From the NCBI RefSeq assembly GCF_031846245.1, contig NZ_JAVRIC010000004.1, forward strand, positions 62,001-126,000: a stretch of 64,000 nt of DNA. Direction: 5' to 3'. The position numbers and the translations under genes were made by a program. The notes below the pieces were generated by a model. The model was not told where the DNA came from. It searched no databases and saw nothing but the letters and a program-made list of their open reading frames with translations. Below are positions 58,938-64,000 of this stretch, piece by piece; the first letter of the stretch is position 1; each line of letters opens with the position of its first letter. The stretch comes from Banduia mediterranea. GTDB taxonomy: Bacteria > Pseudomonadota > Gammaproteobacteria > Nevskiales > Nevskiaceae.

Positions 58938-59840
58938 TCAGAAGCGAACGTAATGGTCGAGCAGCAGCACCGTGAACAAGGCCATCAGGTAGACGATGGA
59001 ATAGCCGAAGGTCTTCATCGGCAGGCCGGGGTACGGGGCGAACTTGAGCCTGATTGCATGGTAGAGGAATACGCCGCCGAGCAGCAGTGCGCCGACGAGA
59101 TAGAGCAGCCCGGACATACCGGTGACGTAGGGCAGCAGCGTCACACCGATCAGCAACAGCGTGTACAGCAGCACCTGGGTGCGGGTGTATTCCACGCCAT
59201 GCGTGACCGGCAGCATCGGAATACCGACCTTGGCGTATTCCTCGCGGCGTTCGATCGCCAGCGCCCAGAAGTGCGGCGGTGTCCACACGAAAATGATCAG
59301 AAACAGCAGTAGCGAATGCGGATCCAGGCTGCCGGTCACGGCCACCCAGCCGAGCACCGGCGGCGCGGCGCCGGCGGCGCCGCCGATGACGATGTTCTGC
59401 GGCGTGGCGCGTTTCAGGTAAAGCGTATAGACGCCGGCATAGCCGATCAGCGTAACCAGGGTCAGCCAGGCGGTCAGCGGATTGACCCAGCTGGCCAGAA
59501 TCGCGAACCCGGCGACGCCGATGATGGTGGCGAACAGCGCCGATTCGGTCATCGTCAGCGTGCCGGTGACCAGCGGGCGGCCGCAGGTGCGCGCCATGCG
59601 CGCATCGACGTGGCGGTCCAGCATTTGATTGACCGCCGCGGCCGCCGCGGCCATCAGACCGATGCCGAGCGTGCCGAGCAGCAGCACATCCAGGGCCACC
59701 ATGCCGGGCGTGGCCAGGAACATGCCGACGACCGCGGTGAACACGATCAGCATCACCACGCGCGGCTTGCACAGCTCGTAGTATTCGCGCAGCCGTGCGC
59801 GCGGCGTGATTCGATTGAGGGTGCTTGCGCCTGTATTCAT
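58938..59840 (-). CDS. ctaB: Protoheme IX farnesyltransferase (heme O synthase)
   Basis: A 300-residue UbiA-superfamily membrane enzyme with about 8-9 helices that attaches a farnesyl group to heme b. Motifs: [17 protein letters not shown] at the N-terminus, the prenyl-binding [20 protein letters not shown] (Asp-rich, first) and the second [17 protein letters not shown]. It overlaps ctaA by 4 nt (ATGA). The product, heme O, is the substrate of CtaA. Confidence 0.95.
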   Translation of the reverse strand: MNTGASTLNRITPRARLREYYELCKPRVVMLIVFTAVVGMFLATPGMVALDVLLLGTLGIGLMAAAAAAVNQMLDRHVDARMARTCGRPLVTGTLTMTESALFATIIGVAGFAILASWVNPLTAWLTLVTLIGYAGVYTLYLKRATPQNIVIGGAAGAAPPVLGWVAVTGSLDPHSLLLFLIIFVWTPPHFWALAIERREEYAKVGIPMLPVTHGVEYTRTQVLLYTLLLIGVTLLPYVTGMSGLLYLVGALLLGGVFLYHAIRLKFAPYPGLPMKTFGYSIVYLMALFTVLLLDHYVRF

Positions 59841-60853
59841 GGGTTTTGTCTGCCCGCGTCCCGGGCGAAGAAGTTCAGCGCCACTGTGACCAGCAGCAGG
59901 ATCGCGGCTCCGGCATTATGCGCCGTCGCCAGGCCCAGGGGCAGGTGCAGCATCACGATTCCGATACCGATCGTCAGTTGCAGCAGCACCGCCGCGAGTA
60001 CCAGCGCACCGAGGCGGCGCCAGCGCCCGCTGCCGCGAAGCAGCAGAAACAGGGACAGCAGCGAAAACAGCAGCGCGACCACCACCGCGCCGACGCGATG
60101 GGTGAAATGGATGGTGACGCGCTGGCGGTTGTCGAGCACGCCGTATTCGTAGTTGATGCCGAGTCCGTGCCAGAGTGTGAAGGCGCCCTTGAGATCCAGT
60201 TCGGGCAGCATCTTGAGCTGACAGGTCGGGAAATCGGGGCAGGCCAGCGCCGCGTAGTTGGTGCTGGTCCAGCCGCCCAGAAAGATCTGGCAGGCGAGGA
60301 CCACCAGGGCGACAGCCGCGAACGTCCTCAAGCCTTTCGGCGGGAGCGCATCTCCGGGTCCCGGGCCCCGGGCCCCCGGTCCCGGCCGTACAGACAGACG
60401 CAGCCACAGCAGCAGGGCCATGGTCGTCATGCCGCCGATGAGGTGCCCGGTGACGACCAGCGGCTTGAGCAGCCAGGTCACGGTCCACATGCCGAGCAGG
60501 CCCTGGAATATCACCAACGCAACCAGCACCAGTGGCAGCACGCGCGGGATACCCTGCTTGCGCCGCAACAGGCTGATCGCCGCCAACGCCACGATCAGCA
60601 AGCCAAGCGTGGAGGCGAAATAGCGATGGAGCATTTCCTTCCAGGCCTTGTGCGCCTCGACCGGACGGTCCGGGAAGCGCGCTTCGGCAGCCTGCACCTC
60701 GTGGTCGGCGTCCGGCACGGTGATGTGCCCGTAGCAGCCGGGCCAGTCCGGGCAACCCAGGCCGGCGTCGGAAAGGCGCACGAAGGCGCCCAACACCACC
60801 ACGCAGAAGCACAGCAGCAGGGCCAGGCTGTTGATACGGCGAAACCAGATCAT
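59837..60853 (-). CDS. ctaA: Heme A synthase (COX15/CtaA)
   Basis: A 338-residue membrane protein with 8 helices in two pseudo-repeats, converting heme O to heme A. Conserved His residues are in [36 protein letters not shown] and [13 protein letters not shown] Cys pair in the first periplasmic loop ([12 protein letters not shown]) and a second in [13 protein letters not shown] are typical of the type with disulfide loops. Overlaps ctaB. Confidence 0.94.
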   Translation of the reverse strand: MIWFRRINSLALLLCFCVVVLGAFVRLSDAGLGCPDWPGCYGHITVPDADHEVQAAEARFPDRPVEAHKAWKEMLHRYFASTLGLLIVALAAISLLRRKQGIPRVLPLVLVALVIFQGLLGMWTVTWLLKPLVVTGHLIGGMTTMALLLWLRLSVRPGPGARGPGPGDALPPKGLRTFAAVALVVLACQIFLGGWTSTNYAALACPDFPTCQLKMLPELDLKGAFTLWHGLGINYEYGVLDNRQRVTIHFTHRVGAVVVALLFSLLSLFLLLRGSGRWRRLGALVLAAVLLQLTIGIGIVMLHLPLGLATAHNAGAAILLLVTVALNFFARDAGRQNP

Positions 60854-60882
60854 CTCTAAAGTTCGTACTCCGGCAACAGGCC

Positions 60883-61479
60883 TCAGCCCATTTGGGAAAT
60901 GCGCAACAGATGCTTGAGGTCCTTCTGCAGGCCCTTGGGCTCCACGTCCTGCGGGTAGCTCATCATCCAGTTGCCGATCGGATCGAGCAGAAACAAGACA
61001 TCGTCGCCGCGATCGGCGAAGAACGCGCGAAACTGCTCCAGCGGATCGGCGAGGATCACCAGATCGGGATGAAGCTCCGCCAGCTGCTCACGCATGCGCT
61101 CGGCCGCCACCGGTGTTTCGGCAATCAGAATGCGGCGCAGGCGCTCCTCATCCTTGTTCAGCGTGGTGCGAACCTGCCGCGTCAGATACAGACTCTCGGT
61201 GCAGGCCTCGTCGCAGCTTGCACCGGTGCGCTGCACCAGCGTCCAGCGACCATAGAACACTTCAAGATCGGCGGCCAGGCCGTTCGCGGTGGTCAGCGGC
61301 AGCTTGTCCGGCAGCGGACGCGCCGGCTCCACCAGAGTGCCGTAGTTGGTGGTGCCCTCGGGCCGCAGCCCCGGCAGGAAGAAGTAGAGCAGCAGGGCCG
61401 CGACCACCGGGGCTGCGAACAGGCCGACCAGCAGCAGGAACTGGCGACGACCGCGGGCTTGATCACTGGAGTCTTTCAT
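60883..61479 (-). CDS. SCO-like membrane-anchored protein of the oxidase cluster
   Basis: A 198-residue protein with one N-terminal helix (QFLLLVGLFAAPVVAALLLYFFL) and a periplasmic thioredoxin-like domain. The FYGRWTLVQRTGASCDEACTES segment has Cys-x3-Cys, the copper-binding spacing of SCO proteins, and a later FLLDPIGNWMMSYP strand matches. A conserved SCO His is not evident, so a disulfide reductase or assembly role is possible. ATG 61479 overlaps the SURF1 stop (ATGA), placing it in the oxidase assembly operon. Confidence 0.75.
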   Translation of the reverse strand: MKDSSDQARGRRQFLLLVGLFAAPVVAALLLYFFLPGLRPEGTTNYGTLVEPARPLPDKLPLTTANGLAADLEVFYGRWTLVQRTGASCDEACTESLYLTRQVRTTLNKDEERLRRILIAETPVAAERMREQLAELHPDLVILADPLEQFRAFFADRGDDVLFLLDPIGNWMMSYPQDVEPKGLQKDLKHLLRISQMG

Positions 61480-62192
61480 GGCTTTCGTTTCAGGTTCAGG
61501 ACCACAAACAGTCCAAACAGGGTGGCGCTGAACGTAAACCATTGCAGCGCGTAGCCGAGATGTCGCTCGGGTCCGATATCAACCACATTCCACTCGCGCC
61601 GAAAGCCGCCCTCGGCGCCCGGCGCCAGCCACAGCAGGCCATCGGCGAGCGGTGCGTCGAACAGGCAGCGCAGTTCCTCGAACCGCGGATATTGCACCAC
61701 CGGCGTCGCGTTCGGCTCGCACAACCGGTTCTCTACGTGCAGCGCCGATTCCGGCAGCTCGCGCCAATATCCGCGGAGGCTCAGCGCCGAGCTCGGCACC
61801 GGCGCGGCCGGGCGCTCGTCGCGCGAACGCGGCGCGGCCAACCAACCGCGGTCGACCAGCACGATTCCGCTGCCGTCGTCGAGCGCCAGTGGCGTCCAGA
61901 CGTGATAACCCGCCACGCCCTGATCCACCTGATTGTCGAGCCAAAGCTGTTGGTCCGGTAGGTAGTGTCCACTCACGGTCACCACCAAGGGGCGCGTAGC
62001 CGGCGGCGCCGGTGTATCGACCCGCAGAACCTGGGCCGGGCGATCAGCGAGCGTGCGATATTGCTCGATCATCGCCCGCTTCTCGTCGGCACGCCGCAGC
62101 TGCCAGAAACCCGCGGACAGCATGGCGACACATCCGAGCACCGTCGCGAGCACGATCCAGGCGCGCGGCCGAAAGCTCACGGCCATCGGCAC
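61476..62192 (-). CDS. SURF1 family cytochrome oxidase assembly protein
   Basis: A 238-residue SURF1 protein with N- and C-terminal membrane helices (IVLATVLGCVAMLSAGFWQL and FSATLFGLFVVLNLK) flanking a periplasmic domain. Signatures: GFWQLRRADEK, LWLDNQ, GYHVWTPL, VLVDRGW and HLGYALQWF. It helps insert heme A into subunit I. Divergent from the DUF2909 gene and coupled to the downstream SCO-like gene. Confidence 0.93.
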   Translation of the reverse strand: MPMAVSFRPRAWIVLATVLGCVAMLSAGFWQLRRADEKRAMIEQYRTLADRPAQVLRVDTPAPPATRPLVVTVSGHYLPDQQLWLDNQVDQGVAGYHVWTPLALDDGSGIVLVDRGWLAAPRSRDERPAAPVPSSALSLRGYWRELPESALHVENRLCEPNATPVVQYPRFEELRCLFDAPLADGLLWLAPGAEGGFRREWNVVDIGPERHLGYALQWFTFSATLFGLFVVLNLKRKP

Positions 62193-62261
62193 GCCCCGGC
62201 ACCGGAGCGAGTGCTGGGCTCCCGGGATAGAATGGACGGCTTTCCCGCCACCGGAAGCCCC

Positions 62262-62471
62262 ATGCTGCCCAAGTTGATCATCATCGCGTTTCTGCTCGCG
62301 ATCGTCGCGTCACTCGCTTCGGGGATGTTCTTCCTGATCCGCGACCCGAGTAACCGCAAGCGCACGGTCAACGCCTTGACGGTGCGGATCAGCCTGTCGC
62401 TGTTGCTGATCGCGTTTTTGGTGCTCGCGTACTTCATGGGCTGGATTCAGCCCCACGGCATCGTCGACTGA
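62262..62471 (+). CDS. DUF2909 twin-transmembrane protein
   Basis: A 69-residue protein with two hydrophobic helices (LIIIAFLLAIVASLASGMFFLI and ISLSLLLIAFLVLAYFMGW) separated by a short basic loop (RDPSNRKRTVNALTVR). This is the DUF2909 family, almost always encoded next to ctaE/SURF1 in cytochrome oxidase clusters and presumed to assist assembly. Start ATG 62262 has GGAAG 6 nt upstream. It is the only plus-strand gene in the oxidase region. Confidence 0.85.
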   Translation: MLPKLIIIAFLLAIVASLASGMFFLIRDPSNRKRTVNALTVRISLSLLLIAFLVLAYFMGWIQPHGIVD

Positions 62472-62536
62472 ACCCAGCGCTCACGAGCCGGTACGGGCAG
62501 TCATCCGCCCTCCCGGTTCGTCGGAATGAGGCGTGG

Positions 62537-63415
62537 CTACAAAATATAGACGAAGACAAACAGTCCGACCCACACCACATCCACGAAATGCCAGTACCAG
62601 GCCACGCCTTCGAATCCGAAGTGCGAATCCGGTTTGAAGTGGCCTTTCATCAGGCGCAAGGTGATCACGATCAACATGAACGTGCCGAGCGTGACGTGCA
62701 TGCCGTGGAAGCCGGTCAGCATGAAGAAGGTGGAACCGTAGATGCCGCTACCGAGCGTGAGGTTCAGTTCATGATAGGCGTGGATATACTCCTCGGCCTG
62801 GAAATACAGGAACGTGGCGCCGAGCGCGACCGTTGCCCACATGAAAATGATGCACTTGAGGCGCTTGGCATCCTTGAGCGCGTGATGTGCAATCGTGATC
62901 GTGACGCCTGAGGACAGCAACAACAGCGTGTTGATGAACGGCAGACCCCAGGCCGAGACCGTTTCGAAGTCGCCGCCGATCTCGCCGGGGCCGTTGGTCG
63001 GCCAGGTGTTCTCGAAGTCCGGCCACAACAGCAGGTTGGTCGACAGCTTTTCGCCGGCGCCGCCCAGCCACGGCAGCGCCATGTGGCGTGCGTAGAACAG
63101 CGCGCCGAAGAAGGCGGCAAAGAACATCACCTCGCTGAAGATGAACCAGCCCATGCCCCAGCGATAGGTCATGTCGACCTGGGCGCCATACTTGCCGGTC
63201 TCGCTCTCCGAGATGACATCCCGGAACCACATGAAGATGATCGCGACGGCAATCACCACACCGGCGATCAGCGGGATCGTCGTGAACGCCTTGCCTTCGA
63301 GCAGATGCGAAACGCCCAGCAGCGTGGCGGCCAGCCCTAACGTCAACAGAAACGGCCACACGCTGGGCGCGGGCACAAAATAGGGTTGCTTCGAATCAGT
63401 CGCGTGCGTCGCCAT
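62537..63415 (-). CDS. ctaE: Cytochrome c oxidase subunit III
   Basis: A 292-residue, seven-helix subunit of the aa3-type oxidase. Conserved stretches: YFVPAPSVWPFLLTLGL, MFFAAFFGALFYARH, FINTLLLLSSGVTITIAHHAL and GFHGMHVTLGTFMLI, ending in FVDVVWVGLFVFVYIL. Start ATG 63415 (MATHATDSKQPYF) is preferred over the open frame from 63454. It follows the small membrane protein gene; ctaG is not between it and ctaD. Confidence 0.96.
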   Translation of the reverse strand: MATHATDSKQPYFVPAPSVWPFLLTLGLAATLLGVSHLLEGKAFTTIPLIAGVVIAVAIIFMWFRDVISESETGKYGAQVDMTYRWGMGWFIFSEVMFFAAFFGALFYARHMALPWLGGAGEKLSTNLLLWPDFENTWPTNGPGEIGGDFETVSAWGLPFINTLLLLSSGVTITIAHHALKDAKRLKCIIFMWATVALGATFLYFQAEEYIHAYHELNLTLGSGIYGSTFFMLTGFHGMHVTLGTFMLIVITLRLMKGHFKPDSHFGFEGVAWYWHFVDVVWVGLFVFVYIL

Positions 63416-63502
63416 GGTCCAGTCCCGTTGTCGCGCTTGCGCGCGTTGCGTCATTCCAGTTTCTGCCGGATCGACGTCGATCCGGCAGCGGCGTTCCGGC
63501 CC

Positions 63503-63619
63503 TCAGCCCGAGGATCGGAGCGCCTGTGCGATGAAGATGCCGGCGTAGAACAGCAGCGCCAGTCCCAGCAGCAGCAGAGCCGTGCGGATATTGCGTCGGC
63601 GTTGTTGCTTGTCACCCAT
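63503..63619 (-). CDS. 38-residue cytochrome oxidase small membrane protein
   Basis: MGDKQQRRRNIRTALLLLGL then a continuing hydrophobic helix (ALLFYAGIFIAQAL) and a short polar tail. This is the size and pattern of the small assembly protein often encoded between ctaD and ctaG. Start ATG 63619 is 29 nt after the ctaD stop, with a GAGTGG site upstream. Missed by length cutoffs but supported by position. Confidence 0.7.
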   Translation of the reverse strand: MGDKQQRRRNIRTALLLLGLALLFYAGIFIAQALRSSG

Positions 63620-63648
63620 TACCACTCGATCGCTGTTCAAGTTCGCGT

Positions 63649-64000
63649 TCAGTGCGCGGCCTGGGTTTCGGCGTCGTCGATCTGCGGCGGCACCTCGAAG
63701 GTGTGGTACGGCGCCGGCGACGCCACGGTCCATTCCAGACCCTGTGCGCCTTCCCAGGCGCGCGCCTTGGCCTTCTCACCCTTGCGCGCCATGCAGCGCA
63801 TGATGTTTCCGATGAACAGGAACTGCGCGAAGAAGAAACCGAACGCGCCGATCGTCGAAATCTGGTTGAAGTCGGTGAACTGCACCGCGTAGTCCGGGAT
63901 ACGGCGCGGCATGCCGGCCAGACCGACGAAGTGCTGCGGGAAGAACGTGACATTGATGAAGATCGCAGACAGCCAGAAATGCAGCTTGCCGAGCTTCTCG
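63649..64000 (-). CDS. ctaD: Cytochrome c oxidase subunit I, C-terminal part (partial)
   Basis: The frame runs off the end of the window, so only the last 116 codons are visible. The HFWLSAIFINVTFFPQHFVG and LAGMPRRIPDY segments and the following helix (ISTIGAFGFFFAQFLFIGNI) are the last helices of the heme-copper oxidase subunit I, ending in a soluble tail (TVASPAPYHTFEVPP). The catalytic heme and CuB ligands lie upstream, outside the window. Confidence 0.96.
   Translation of the reverse strand, partial: EKLGKLHFWLSAIFINVTFFPQHFVGLAGMPRRIPDYAVQFTDFNQISTIGAFGFFFAQFLFIGNIMRCMARKGEKAKARAWEGAQGLEWTVASPAPYHTFEVPPQIDDAETQAAH

Overview
This is a high-GC chromosomal window from a gammaproteobacterium. 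The gene order tRNA-Ser, csrA, lysC, alaS, recX, recA, pncC, mutS is classical for Gammaproteobacteria. The split glycine decarboxylase (gcvPA plus gcvPB), the aa3-type cytochrome oxidase with heme A synthesis, and the SapC and TPS proteins suggest the Nevskiales or Xanthomonadales side of the class. That placement is inference from gene content, not a phylogenetic result.

Layout. 1-2200 is the right edge of a prophage. It holds the end of a tail gene, a small tail-associated gene and a D12-class DNA adenine methylase behind a hairpin-rich leader, and it ends at a tRNA-like T-arm fragment that may be an attachment site. 2232-12574 is the conserved housekeeping block (tRNA-Ser, csrA, lysC, alaS, recX-recA, thpR-pncC, mutS), interrupted only by a collapsed hydrolase pseudogene. 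12593-21687 holds a fused 5-oxoprolinase, two toxin-antitoxin pairs (VapBC and BrnTA), a DUF885 hydrolase, a DUF1338 enzyme and the Fe-S carrier ApbC. 21761-26441 is a tripartite EmrAB/TolC-type efflux operon with its MarR regulator, divergent from tspO. 27582-38374 holds metG, an RnfB-like ferredoxin, nth, a membrane diguanylate cyclase, threonine ammonia-lyase, ettA and an AAA ATPase. 38375-41540 is a decaying stretch with a doubly broken GH5 glycosidase, a truncated phosphatase and small secreted proteins.

41541-47885 (minus strand) is the glycine cleavage operon gcvT-gcvH-gcvPA-tpx-gcvPB followed by an adenosine-kinase-like gene. It lies under a tandem glycine riboswitch and has a thiol peroxidase embedded between the two P-protein subunits. 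48143-57726 is a tightly packed plus-strand operon: a TpsB outer-membrane transporter, a 2134-residue TpsA exoprotein with a recent internal 528-bp tandem duplication, a FecR-domain secreted protein and a SapC-family protein. 57979-58715 pairs a 48-residue membrane peptide with a divergent PNPOx-like flavoprotein. 58938-64000 is the heme A and cytochrome c oxidase cluster (ctaB, ctaA, a SCO-like membrane protein, SURF1, a DUF2909 protein, ctaE, a 38-residue membrane protein, ctaD), with ctaG missing from its usual place.

The most noteworthy items are the structured leader of the phage methylase, which can pair with its own ribosome binding site, and the TpsB-TpsA-FecR-SapC operon, whose two exported products both end in a cysteine-containing tail.
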